Assembly: GCF_015210005.1 (NCBI RefSeq)
Contig: NZ_MU158698.1
Span: 1,125,009-1,189,008, forward strand
DNA length: 64,000 nucleotides
From: Sphingobacterium hungaricum
GTDB lineage: Bacteria; Bacteroidota; Bacteroidia; Sphingobacteriales; Sphingobacteriaceae
Reading direction: 5' to 3'
Of this stretch, positions 19,217 to 27,199 are shown in pieces. The notes beneath the pieces were generated by a model. It saw only the letters and a program-made list of their open reading frames with translations, was not told the origin of the DNA and ran no database searches. The position numbers and the translations under genes were made by a program. Position 1 is the stretch's first letter; every line of letters starts with the position of its first letter.

Positions 19217-20079
19217 ATGGAACAAAGCAGTTTATTAACTATATTCCTGCCTATTGCACTTGGAATAATTATGCTGGGTTTAGGACTTAACCTAGTTGTT
19301 GCAGATTTCACTCGAATTGTCAAATATCCTAAAGCCGTTTTTATAGGCCTTTTTTGCCAAATGATATTATTGCCAATCATCTGTTTCGGAATATGTATTT
19401 TATTAAAATTACCACCCGAACTAGCCGTTGGACTGATGCTTTTATCCGCATCACCTGGAGGCCCAACCGCTAATTTATTCAGTCATTTAGCCAAAGGCGA
19501 CGTTGCGTTGAACATTTCATTAACTGCATTAAATAGTATTTTGACTTTAGTCTCGCTTCCCTTTATCGTCAATTTTGCAATGGGCTATTTTATGGAAAGC
19601 GAACAAGTGATTCCCATGCAGTTCAAAAAATCCTAGAAGTCTTTGCAATAGTCCTAATCCCTGTGGCAATCGGCATGTTTATCAATTATTTAAACCCGAA
19701 TATCTCCAAACGATTGGAAAAACCTGTGAAAATCCTTTCTGCTATTTTTTTGGTCGTCATTATTGTTGGCGCTATCGTGAAGGAACGCGCACAATTTATG
19801 GAATCTTTCCAACAAGTTGGCCTTGCTTGTTTGGTATTCAATGTATTGAGCATGGGCGTTGGTTATTATTTGCCTTCCGCATTTAATGTAAATCGCAAAC
19901 AGTCCATCGCTATCGGAATGGAAATCGGAATTCACAACGGAACCTTAGCCATTTACATTGCACTAAGTGTTTTAGGAAATAGCGTCATGAGTATTCCACC
20001 AGCAGTCTATAGCATAATCATGTTCTTTATTGCAGCAATATTTGGCTATTTAGTCAATCGGAAAAAGGTGGATGAATAA
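19217..20079 (+). pseudogene. bile acid:sodium symporter (BASS) family transporter, frameshifted
   Basis: Two frames make one membrane protein of about 287 residues, the usual BASS length. The first part (from ATG 19217) has the family segments LGLNLVVADF and LLSASPGGPTANLFSHLAKG. It ends prematurely at 19634-19636 after MQFKKS. The second frame carries on without loss: ILEVFAIVLIPVAIGMF, then GIHNGTLAIYIAL. One extra A in the AAAAAA run at 19625-19630 would restore MQFKKILEVF across the junction, so the lesion is a one-base deletion in a homopolymer. It may be a real null allele, a slippage (phase-variable) site or a sequencing error. The natural substrate of bacterial members is varied and not predictable here. 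Confidence 0.85.
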
Positions 20080-20103
20080 GATGAAAGTTTCTTAATTTTT
20101 CTC

Positions 20104-20126
20104 TAAATTTGATAATACAATATTAT
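20104..20126 (+). promoter_or_regulatory. promoter element and operator of the toxin-antitoxin pair
   Basis: TAAATTTG (20104-20111) matches the -7 consensus. It is directly followed by the inverted repeat ATAATA-CAA-TATTAT (20112-20126), just before the antitoxin ATG at 20132. Type II antitoxins usually repress their own operon through such a site; that role is inference. Confidence 0.45.
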
Positions 20127-20131
20127 ATGGT

Positions 20132-20341
20132 ATGAAAACTATAACTATTCATTTAGAAAATGAAGAAGCTATAAAAGCTGTAAAAGCTGCTTTAAAAGCA
20201 CTTCAGGTTGACTATCATGAGACAAATCAGACTCTAAATTACCCAAATCATGTCGTTGCCGGTATTGAAAAATCTAAAAACGATTTAAGATTAGGAAAGG
20301 TAAAAAAATTTAAAGACCTCAATTCGATTCTTGGTAAATAA
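20132..20341 (+). CDS. type II antitoxin (DUF2683-like)
   Basis: A 69-residue protein with a short N-terminal beta-strand (MKTITIHLENEEAIKAVKAA), a helical middle and a charged C-terminal tail (KSKNDLRLGKVKKFKDLNSI) that would wrap the toxin. This fits the small Bacteroidetes antitoxins that precede RelE/ParE toxins. The toxin starts 2 bp after its stop, giving the standard antitoxin-first order and translational coupling. Call rests mainly on arrangement and length. Confidence 0.75.
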   Translation: MKTITIHLENEEAIKAVKAALKALQVDYHETNQTLNYPNHVVAGIEKSKNDLRLGKVKKFKDLNSILGK

Positions 20342-20343
20342 AC

Positions 20344-20631
20344 ATGAGCCTCTCAGTTCAATATACAGATACATTTGAATTTACGTTCAGGGTATTAGTT
20401 ATGTTCATTGAAGAAAACTGGGGTGAAAAAGTTACCAATCAATTTATTCTTCAAACAGAAAATATCATTCGATTAATTGCAACATATCCTAAAATGTACA
20501 AATCTAGTACATTCGATAGAGATGTTAGGGTAGCTCCAATAAACAAATTAAGTTCACTTTTTTACGCTGTGTCTGACGACTATGTTACCTTACTTTACAT
20601 AGTTGATAATCGACAAGAACCATTTTGGTAA
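20344..20631 (+). CDS. RelE/ParE family toxin
   Basis: A 95-residue protein of the RelE/ParE fold. Family-like features are FTFRVLVMFIEENWGEKV in the helical hairpin, IIRLIATYPKMYKSS, RDVRVAPINKLSSLFYAV, and the ending VTLLYIVDNRQEPFW. The last is typical of the terminal strand (I-x-x-x-F-D-x-R-x-x-P). Whether it cuts mRNA (RelE) or poisons gyrase (ParE) cannot be told; the RQ-P ending is common in Bacteroidetes ParE-like members. It is paired with the antitoxin just upstream. Confidence 0.8.
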   Translation: MSLSVQYTDTFEFTFRVLVMFIEENWGEKVTNQFILQTENIIRLIATYPKMYKSSTFDRDVRVAPINKLSSLFYAVSDDYVTLLYIVDNRQEPFW

Positions 20632-20632
20632 G

Positions 20633-20877
20633 GCTAAAAGGCTTGACTCAGAGTTTTGAAATGTATTTACTCAAAATAGTAAAACAACTATTTTGAGTTT
20701 TTCTCTGCGTCTTTTGTGTCTTCTCTGCGTATCCTGCGGTCTTTTGAACTTTAGAAAGTCTTTCAGCATGTTTTCTGTTTATAAAGGTTAGACACAGAGA
20801 AGCACTGAGAAGTCGCAGAGTTTCGCAGAGCTAAATTCACGTAACCCAAAGCGGAATTATTGCGGAAGGTCTTTCTT
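20633..20877 (+). repeat. intergenic repeat, copy 1 of 2
   Basis: It begins GCTAAAAGGCTTGACTCAGA. It contains the hairpin at 20669-20698, then CTCTGCGT twice (20703-20710, 20723-20730) with TTTTGTGTCTT between. Later comes the inverted counterpart CACAGAGAAG...CGCAGAG (20792-20830, CGCAGAG at 20814-20820 and 20824-20830). The unit ends GGAAGGTCTTTCTT. Copy 2 starts at 20889. The CTCTGCGTCTT-type arms are a widespread class of intergenic repeats in Bacteroidetes and other phyla, of unknown function (from memory). Confidence 0.85.
20669..20702 (+). terminator. intrinsic terminator of the toxin-antitoxin operon, inside repeat copy 1
   Basis: A 12-bp perfect stem ACTCAAAATAGT / ACTATTTTGAGT with loop AAAACA is followed by TTTTT. 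It lies 37 bp after the toxin stop. The same hairpin, with one mismatch, is present in copy 2 at 20926-20955. Confidence 0.8.
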
Positions 20878-20888
20878 ATTATTTTGAC

Positions 20889-21095
20889 GCTAAAAAGGCT
20901 TGACTCAGAGTTTAGAAAGTTATTTACTCAAAATAGTAAAACAACTATTTTGAATTTTTCTCTGTGTCTTTTGTGTCTTCTCTGCGTCTTCTGCGGTCTT
21001 TTGAACTTTAGAAAGGTTAGCCAAGGAGAAGCAATGAGAAGTTGCAGAATTTCGCAGAGCAAAATCCCCACATAACCCAAAGCGGAAAGTCTTTC
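20889..21095 (+). repeat. intergenic repeat, copy 2 of 2
   Basis: A direct repeat of 20633-20877, about 256 bp downstream and clearly similar throughout. It lacks about 30 bases present in copy 1 (the stretch around TCAGCATGTTTTCTG) and about 10 near the end (ATTATTGCGG). It contains the near-perfect hairpin 20926-20955, CTCTGTGTCTTTTGTG, CTCTGCGTCTTCTGCGG and TTTCGCAGAG. A 71-codon open frame (20860-21075) falls wholly within the repeats and is not credible as a gene. Confidence 0.85.
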
Positions 21096-21116
21096 CAAAT
21101 TTTTGAATTTTTGCTT

Positions 21117-23480
21117 TTAAATTTTTACTTCAAATTCCGAAGTCAATTTCACATTATCTGAAGCAGGACCTACTAAAACCTTAAACTTGCCATTTTCTAC
21201 CTTCCATTGTTTATCGATGCCCCATAACTTCAAATCCTCTAGATTGATCTCAAAAGAAAACCTTTGGCTCTCTCCTTTTTTAATAAACTTCCGTTCGAAG
21301 CGTTTCAGCTGTTTTACAGGCGTAACGACACTGCTTACCTCATCAACAAGATACAGCTGGGCAACTTCGTCCCCACCGTAATCACCTGTATTTTTGACTT
21401 GGAAAGAAATAGTAGCTGTCAAATCAGTTGCTGATTCGTTCAAATCTATTTGAAGGTCGCTATAGTCAAATGTGGTATAGCTTAAGCCGTAGCCAAAAGC
21501 ATACAAAGGTTTTGCTCTCAATTCAATGTAATCGTGATGATTTGGCTTGTTGTGGTTATAATAAACAGGCAACTGACCGATCGAACGAGGAAATGAAATC
21601 GGCAATCTTCCGGCAGGATTGTAAGCTCCAAAAAGCACATCTGCGATCGCTAATCCCCCTTCTTGTCCTGGATACCAAGCATCTAAAATTGCAGAAACAT
21701 GTTCGTCAGCCCAGTTCAAATTAAGCGGACGGCCTTTAATAGTCACCAAAACAATGGGCTTTCCTGTTGCTTTTAATGCTTTCAGCAACGCCAATTGGTC
21801 ACCCATTAAATCCAATGTCGAGCGATCAAAACCTTCTCCGCTTTCCATATCACTGATTGCTTGTGATGCCGCATCCACATTTGCGGCGCCCGTCGCCTGA
21901 TAGGAAGTTTTAAAATCACGGGCACTTGAACCTCCCAAGACAACAACTACAACCTCCGCTTGATTAGCTGCCCGAACTGCTGCCGCAATATCCGTTGCAG
22001 TTGTATCACGAATCGCACAACCTTTCACATAATCAACCACGGTCTGTTTAGAAACCGCAGCTTTTATGCCTTCCAACACCGTTTTTACTTTTCCATCTTC
22101 TTGTGGTGCCGTGTAATCTCCTAATTGATTATACACATTGTCGGCATTTGGCCCGATAACTGCGATACGTTTTAACGACTTACTTAACGGCAACACATTA
22201 TTTTCATTTTTCAACAAGACGATGGATTCAAGCGCAACTTGTCTTGCTAATTGACTATGTTCGGCAGTCGCTACTTTCTTCACAACCGCTTGTTCATCTA
22301 CATAAGGCTTATCAAACAATCCCAATGAAAATTTCATGTGCAGCACACGAACAACAGCACGATCCAATACCGCTTGATCGACTAAACCCGTTTTAACTGC
22401 TTCCAATAAATTGGTATTAAAACCGCTTCCGCTCAAATCTACATCTAGACCTGCATGAATACTCTGCGAAGCTGCATCAGCTGCGTTTTCTGCTGTAGCA
22501 TGGCTTCCATTCAATCCTGAAATACTCAACAAATCGGACACCACAAATCCTTTGAATCCCCATTGATTTCGCAAAACCTGTGTCAATAACCATTCATTGG
22601 CAGAACATGGAATCCCATCAATCGAATTATAAGCAGTCATAACAGAACCCGCACCCGCTTTAACAGCCTTTTCAAATGGTGGTAAATAGTGTTGCATCAA
22701 AGCACGTTCACCGACCGAAACTGCTCCGCCATTATGTCCTCCTTCGGGCACGCCATAAGCAACGAAATGTTTTAAGGTTGAAATGATTTTATTTTCTTCA
22801 CCTATTGTTTTTCCTTGAAAACCTTTTACCATCGCCTCGCCCATTCGACCGATTAAATAAGGGTCTTCTCCATAAGATTCTTCTGTCCGAGACCAGCGTG
22901 GATCCCTAGCTAAATCCAACACCGGACCGTAGCCATTTTTTCCGCCTACGGCGAATGTTTCCTTAGCGATTGCGCTTGCCATCTTTTCAATTAAAAAAGG
23001 ATTCCATGTGCTCGCTTGCCCTATAGCTGTAGGAAATACTGTCGCTCCAATAGCCATGTGTCCGTGAGGTGCTTCTTCTGACAACAGCAATGGAATTCCC
23101 AACCTCGTGCTATCAATCATATAGCGCTGTATCGCATTTGTGGCTTTGGCAGCTTCTTGAGGACTTAAGCCATTCAATAAGGTTTTTTGAGTCCAAGGAT
23201 CCGCACGCAAAGTTGCCCACAGCATACCGATATGCTGTGTTTTTACAGCATCTTTTAGTTTTGGACTAGCCGAAATATTTTTTCCGTTTTTTTCATACAT
23301 TTCCCAACCCAACAATTTGGATAGCTGTCCGACCTTCTCTTCGACAGTCATTCTGCCAAGCAGATCCGCGACACGCTCGTCAATAGAAAGTTTGCTGTTT
23401 TTATAAGGTAAAGTTTGCGCGCTTACTTGCTTTGTTCCAAAACAAATTAAAGCAAGAAGAAAAATATACGTTAGTTTCAT
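21117..23480 (-). CDS. GH3 family beta-glucosidase/beta-xylosidase-type hydrolase
   Basis: A 787-residue secreted exo-acting glycosidase with signal peptide ending VSAQ (to residue 22). The GH3 N-terminal barrel shows KHF (237-239), SYGEDPYLIGRMG (202-214) and GFVVSD with Asp316 as the nucleophile. The GH3 C-terminal alpha/beta sandwich (about 415-640, RIAVIGPNADN) contains SGEGFDRSTL, the segment expected to bear the acid/base Glu. A fibronectin III-like domain closes the protein (about 700-775, VKNTGDYGGDEVAQLY). Family and architecture fit periplasmic BglX-type enzymes; glucose versus xylose specificity is not predictable. It lies next to the fucose locus but convergent, and may finish the trimmed glycan. 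Confidence 0.93.
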   Translation of the reverse strand: MKLTYIFLLALICFGTKQVSAQTLPYKNSKLSIDERVADLLGRMTVEEKVGQLSKLLGWEMYEKNGKNISASPKLKDAVKTQHIGMLWATLRADPWTQKTLLNGLSPQEAAKATNAIQRYMIDSTRLGIPLLLSEEAPHGHMAIGATVFPTAIGQASTWNPFLIEKMASAIAKETFAVGGKNGYGPVLDLARDPRWSRTEESYGEDPYLIGRMGEAMVKGFQGKTIGEENKIISTLKHFVAYGVPEGGHNGGAVSVGERALMQHYLPPFEKAVKAGAGSVMTAYNSIDGIPCSANEWLLTQVLRNQWGFKGFVVSDLLSISGLNGSHATAENAADAASQSIHAGLDVDLSGSGFNTNLLEAVKTGLVDQAVLDRAVVRVLHMKFSLGLFDKPYVDEQAVVKKVATAEHSQLARQVALESIVLLKNENNVLPLSKSLKRIAVIGPNADNVYNQLGDYTAPQEDGKVKTVLEGIKAAVSKQTVVDYVKGCAIRDTTATDIAAAVRAANQAEVVVVVLGGSSARDFKTSYQATGAANVDAASQAISDMESGEGFDRSTLDLMGDQLALLKALKATGKPIVLVTIKGRPLNLNWADEHVSAILDAWYPGQEGGLAIADVLFGAYNPAGRLPISFPRSIGQLPVYYNHNKPNHHDYIELRAKPLYAFGYGLSYTTFDYSDLQIDLNESATDLTATISFQVKNTGDYGGDEVAQLYLVDEVSSVVTPVKQLKRFERKFIKKGESQRFSFEINLEDLKLWGIDKQWKVENGKFKVLVGPASDNVKLTSEFEVKI

Positions 23481-23494
23481 TAGTTTGTTTTACT

Positions 23495-23520
23495 GATCAG
23501 AAAATACAATCGTTCTGATC
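23495..23520 (-). promoter_or_regulatory. putative operator of the GH3 gene
   Basis: A perfect inverted repeat GATCAGAA-N10-TTCTGATC lies 15 bp upstream of the GH3 ATG (on the minus strand). An additional TTCTGATC is at 23710-23717. The spacing suits a dimeric regulator. Its half-sites differ from those before the ROK genes, so a different regulator is likely. Confidence 0.35.
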
Positions 23521-23729
23521 TTTAATTTTATTTGTTGAATTTGAATACGCTTTCTTGATACTTACAAGCTAAATTGCTTCAAATGCTAAAGATACTTCAA
23601 TCTCCTATTATAAATAGATAGAAATTTAAAGAAGTAAAGAATTTAATAAGTTTTATTTACCAATCCTATAACCTAGTTTTAGAATTTAAACCTTCTGTTT
23701 TAATTTCTATTCTGATCATTCCGAAAAGC

Positions 23730-23764
23730 AAAAAAGGCATCTCCTTTGCGGAAATGCCCTTTTT
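23730..23764 (-). terminator. intrinsic terminator of the aminopeptidase P gene
   Basis: On the minus strand AAAAAGGGCAT pairs with ATGCCTTTTTT (one mismatch), with an inner TCC/GGA stem, and ends in a T-run. It begins 20 bp after the gene's stop. Confidence 0.8.
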
Positions 23765-23783
23765 CTTATTTTAAGACTGATTT

Positions 23784-25559
23784 CTAAATTTCTTTTGTTT
23801 TAATTTCCAGCCAAGTGCTTTCTTCATCTGTTAAGAACGGAACCAATTGCTCATACACCCATTGATTGTACTGATTTAACCAGTCAATATGTTTCTGATC
23901 TAAGTAAGTTTTATCCACTAAGGAAGTTTCAATATAACATACCGTCAATGTTTCAAATTCAAGAAAATCTGCAAAGTAATTGGTTTCTTTTGGCTTCGCC
24001 AATAATAGATTTTCAATTCGGATTCCATATTGCCCTTCGCGATACAAACCTGGTTCCATCGAGGTAATCATTCCTTCTTCCACAGCAACATCTACTGCGG
24101 ATGGATTAAACACCTGAGGACCTTCGTGTACATTCAGGAAATAACCTACGCCATGCCCTGTTCCGTGTCCATAATTTCTTAGGGTTTGCCACATCGGCTG
24201 GCGAGTGATGGCATCAATTTGATATCCTTTTGTTCCTTTAGGAAAAACAGCCAATGAACCTTCAATCATGGATTTCAAAACCAGCGTATAATCCGCTTGC
24301 TCCTCTTTTGTGATTTTTCCTAACGAAATAACACGCGTGATATCGGTAGTTCCGTCTTGATATTGACCTCCTGAATCAACCAATAGCAAGCCTTCGGCTT
24401 TCAGCGTTGAATTGCTTTCCTGCGTAGCTTTGTAATGTGGCAATGCGCCATGCGCTTGATAGCCAGCAATGGTATCGAAGGAAATATCCACAAAACCCGG
24501 CTGTTCTGCACGAAGTTGATGCGCCTTTTCTGCAATACTGATTTCTGTCAATGTATTTTCAGACACATTTTCTTCTACCCATTTGAAGAATTTTGTCAAC
24601 GCCACACCGTCTTTGACCATGGCCTTGCGCGTATTTTCAACTTCAACTGCATTTTTAACTGCCTTTAGGCTGGTCGATGGATTAATCGCATCAAGGATTT
24701 GTATTCCTGCCGGAATGCTATCATACACAGCAAAGCAGGTTCTTTTTGGATCCAATAAAATGCGAATGGCTTCCAGCGATTTCAAATGTTCAAAAAGCAG
24801 TTCGTAGGATTGAACTTCAACTGAAGCATCTGCCAAAGTAGTAATATCCGCAGCCGTCAATTTCGATTGGTCAATGAACAATGTATTTCCAGCTCTGGAG
24901 ATCAACAAAAATCCCAAAACAACCGGATTGCACTGCACATCATTTCCGCGTATATTCAATGCCCAAGCCAAATCATCCAGCGATGAAATTAAATGAGCAT
25001 CTGCATGCTTCTCTCTCAACGTATCTTTTATCGCATTGATTTTATCCGAAGTGGATTGACCTGTTACTTTTTCATCGAGTAGATACGCTTTTTCGGTAGG
25101 CAATTTAGGCCTTTCGTTCCAAATGGCGTCCAACAAATCTATATGTCCATAAACTTCAATGCCTAGCGGCAATAGCGTAGTTTGGACAGTTTGAGCAATT
25201 GCAACAGAAGCTAGATTGCCGTCAAAGGCAACCTTCTGCCCAGCAGCAAGCTGATGGGACAACCAGGTTACATATTCGGCTACGCCTTGAATTTTTAATT
25301 TGACCAATTCAAAACCTGTATCCTTTAATTGTTCATTGGCCTGCACAAAATATCGGGAGTCCGTCCATAATCCGGCGAAATCTGCCGTAATGACTAATGT
25401 TCCAGCAGAACCTGTAAACCCAGAAGTCCAGGCAATGCATTTATAACGTTCGGGTAAATATTCACTGATATGCGGATCTGATGAAGGGATAATATAAGCA
25501 TCGATGCCCTTGTCCTTCATTTCTGATCGTAAAGCTGCTAATTTTTCAAGTTGTGTCAT
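23784..25559 (-). CDS. Xaa-Pro aminopeptidase (M24B family)
   Basis: 591 residues, cytosolic (no signal peptide), of the long aminopeptidase P type with two creatinase-like N-terminal domains and a pita-bread catalytic domain. Metal-ligand motifs are present: LLVDSGGQYQDGTTDITR (two Asp), GHGTGHGVGYFLNVHEGP (His), SMEPGLYREGQYGIRIEN (two Glu). It removes an N-terminal residue ahead of proline, using Mn2+. The length matches eukaryote-like and Bacteroidetes APP1 proteins (about 590-600) rather than the 440-residue E. coli PepP. Single-gene unit with its own terminator, divergent from dacB. Confidence 0.94.
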   Translation of the reverse strand: MTQLEKLAALRSEMKDKGIDAYIIPSSDPHISEYLPERYKCIAWTSGFTGSAGTLVITADFAGLWTDSRYFVQANEQLKDTGFELVKLKIQGVAEYVTWLSHQLAAGQKVAFDGNLASVAIAQTVQTTLLPLGIEVYGHIDLLDAIWNERPKLPTEKAYLLDEKVTGQSTSDKINAIKDTLREKHADAHLISSLDDLAWALNIRGNDVQCNPVVLGFLLISRAGNTLFIDQSKLTAADITTLADASVEVQSYELLFEHLKSLEAIRILLDPKRTCFAVYDSIPAGIQILDAINPSTSLKAVKNAVEVENTRKAMVKDGVALTKFFKWVEENVSENTLTEISIAEKAHQLRAEQPGFVDISFDTIAGYQAHGALPHYKATQESNSTLKAEGLLLVDSGGQYQDGTTDITRVISLGKITKEEQADYTLVLKSMIEGSLAVFPKGTKGYQIDAITRQPMWQTLRNYGHGTGHGVGYFLNVHEGPQVFNPSAVDVAVEEGMITSMEPGLYREGQYGIRIENLLLAKPKETNYFADFLEFETLTVCYIETSLVDKTYLDQKHIDWLNQYNQWVYEQLVPFLTDEESTWLEIKTKEI

Positions 25560-25699
25560 TATCTTTTAAATTTAATGCAAGTTATAAAATTCTAATTTGT
25601 TCCTCGACGCAAATAAAGAAGGATATACTTTTTTTACATCAGCAGAACGTCAATCTTTGCGCATAGTCCTTACCTTTGCGTAACAAAAATCAAGATGCT

Positions 25700-27121
25700 A
25701 TGAGGATCTATACTTTAATAACAAGCTGTCTGTTTTCGGTTTTTATTGCGTCTAGCGCAATGGCTCAAACAGCTACTCAAAAAATTGCCACAGCATTCCA
25801 AACATTTGAAAAGCAATCCAATATTAAAAATGGCGTTGCTTCATTAACGGTTCTGGATTCGAAGACAGGACAAGTTGTTTTTGAAAAAAACAGCCAGATA
25901 GGTCTGCCTACGGCATCAACCATGAAAGTCATCACCTCTATCACCGCTTTAGATCTTTTAGGCCCAGAATTTAAATTTCAGACAAAGCTTTACTACACAG
26001 GGGACATTGACTCTGTCGGTAATTTAGTGGGAGATATTGTGATTGAAGGCAGTGGAGATCCTACATTGGCTTCCGATCGATTTGAAGGAAATTCAGAAGA
26101 AGTCTTACTAAGTACTTGGGTGAAGGCCATTCAATACGCCGGAATTAAATCTGTGTCCGGACGGATTATCGGCGATGACCGCTATTTAAACGGTTATGAT
26201 ATTCCGGGAACATGGATGTGGCAGGATATGGGCAATTATTATGGTGCTGGAGTTTCAGGTTTGAATTGGAGAGAAAATAAAACGGGAATTGTCTTTGCCG
26301 CATCATCGGTCAACAACCCCACAAGAATAAGCAAAACAACTTCAGACATCTCTTATTTGTCTGTAGTAAATGAGGTTAAAACAGGCTCTTCGGGTTCTGG
26401 AGATAATGTATATGGGTATTCAGCCCCTTATTCAGGAACAATTTATTTGCGCGGAACGTATGGGCAAGATTTAAAGAAGACCATCGAAATCTCAGTTCCA
26501 GACCCTGCCTATGATGCAGCCTTCCAATTGCGCCAAGCTTTACTGGCGAACGATATTCTGATCGAGCAGTTACCCACGACGGGAAAATTATTGGCAGATA
26601 GCAACAAAACATTCCCGACAGGAAAAAAAGAATTGCATGTGCATTCTTCACCAAAACTATCGGAAATCGTTTATTGGTTCAACCAAAAAAGCATCAACCT
26701 GTATGGCGAATCCTTATTAAAGGTAATCGGCGAACGCAGCCCAACAGCATCGACCCGAAACAACGCGACGCAATTGGTGAATAAATACTGGCAACAAAAA
26801 TTAGGAATCAGCGATTCCGAATTAGTGCTATACGATGGATCAGGACTTTCTCCTCAAAATAGAGTGACTACCTCGGCCATGAGCAAAATCATGCGCTATG
26901 CCAAACAGCGCAATTGGTTTGACACATTTGAGAAAAGTCTGCCAACACCGAATAACATGAAAATGAAAAGTGGCACCATCGGAGGTGTATTAGGCTATAC
27001 GGGATATCAAACTTCTGGCGCAAATCAAGATTATGTGTTTTCTTTCCTAATCAATAATTATCAGGGAAGTGCCTCTTCTATGCGTCAAGCAATGTTTAAG
27101 GTTTTGGATACATTAAAGTAA
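25700..27121 (+). CDS. dacB: D-alanyl-D-alanine carboxypeptidase/endopeptidase (PBP4 type, S13)
   Basis: A periplasmic penicillin-binding protein that trims peptidoglycan peptide cross-links. The signal peptide is MRIYTLITSCLFSVFIASSA. The three active-site boxes are present: STMK (73-76, Ser73 nucleophile), the SxN box as SINLYGE, and KSG in KMKSGTIGGVLGY near the C-terminus. I use the ATG at 25700 rather than a TTG at 25676, which would add eight residues before the signal peptide. TACCTTTG at 25671-25678 could be the -7 element. Length 473 is normal for the family. Confidence 0.93.
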   Translation: MRIYTLITSCLFSVFIASSAMAQTATQKIATAFQTFEKQSNIKNGVASLTVLDSKTGQVVFEKNSQIGLPTASTMKVITSITALDLLGPEFKFQTKLYYTGDIDSVGNLVGDIVIEGSGDPTLASDRFEGNSEEVLLSTWVKAIQYAGIKSVSGRIIGDDRYLNGYDIPGTWMWQDMGNYYGAGVSGLNWRENKTGIVFAASSVNNPTRISKTTSDISYLSVVNEVKTGSSGSGDNVYGYSAPYSGTIYLRGTYGQDLKKTIEISVPDPAYDAAFQLRQALLANDILIEQLPTTGKLLADSNKTFPTGKKELHVHSSPKLSEIVYWFNQKSINLYGESLLKVIGERSPTASTRNNATQLVNKYWQQKLGISDSELVLYDGSGLSPQNRVTTSAMSKIMRYAKQRNWFDTFEKSLPTPNNMKMKSGTIGGVLGYTGYQTSGANQDYVFSFLINNYQGSASSMRQAMFKVLDTLK

Positions 27122-27199
27122 TAATTAAAACATTATTAGCAGAACTGTAAATAGAATTATACATTTGTCCTACGGTATAAGAAATTAAACGTAATTATA

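Larger units (their letters stand above)
23481..23783. other. 303-bp intergenic region with GH3 regulatory repeat and pepP terminator
   Basis: It contains the inverted repeat at 23495-23520 near the GH3 start, a third TTCTGATC at 23710-23717, and the pepP terminator at 23730-23764. I see no gene or RNA in the AT-rich middle. Confidence 0.6.

Noticed and set aside
20860..21075. 71-codon plus-strand frame behind the toxin-antitoxin pair
   Set aside because: It is made entirely of the duplicated repeat and has no coding character.
25676..25699. TTG start for dacB
   Set aside because: It overlaps the -7-like element and adds eight residues ahead of a normal signal peptide.
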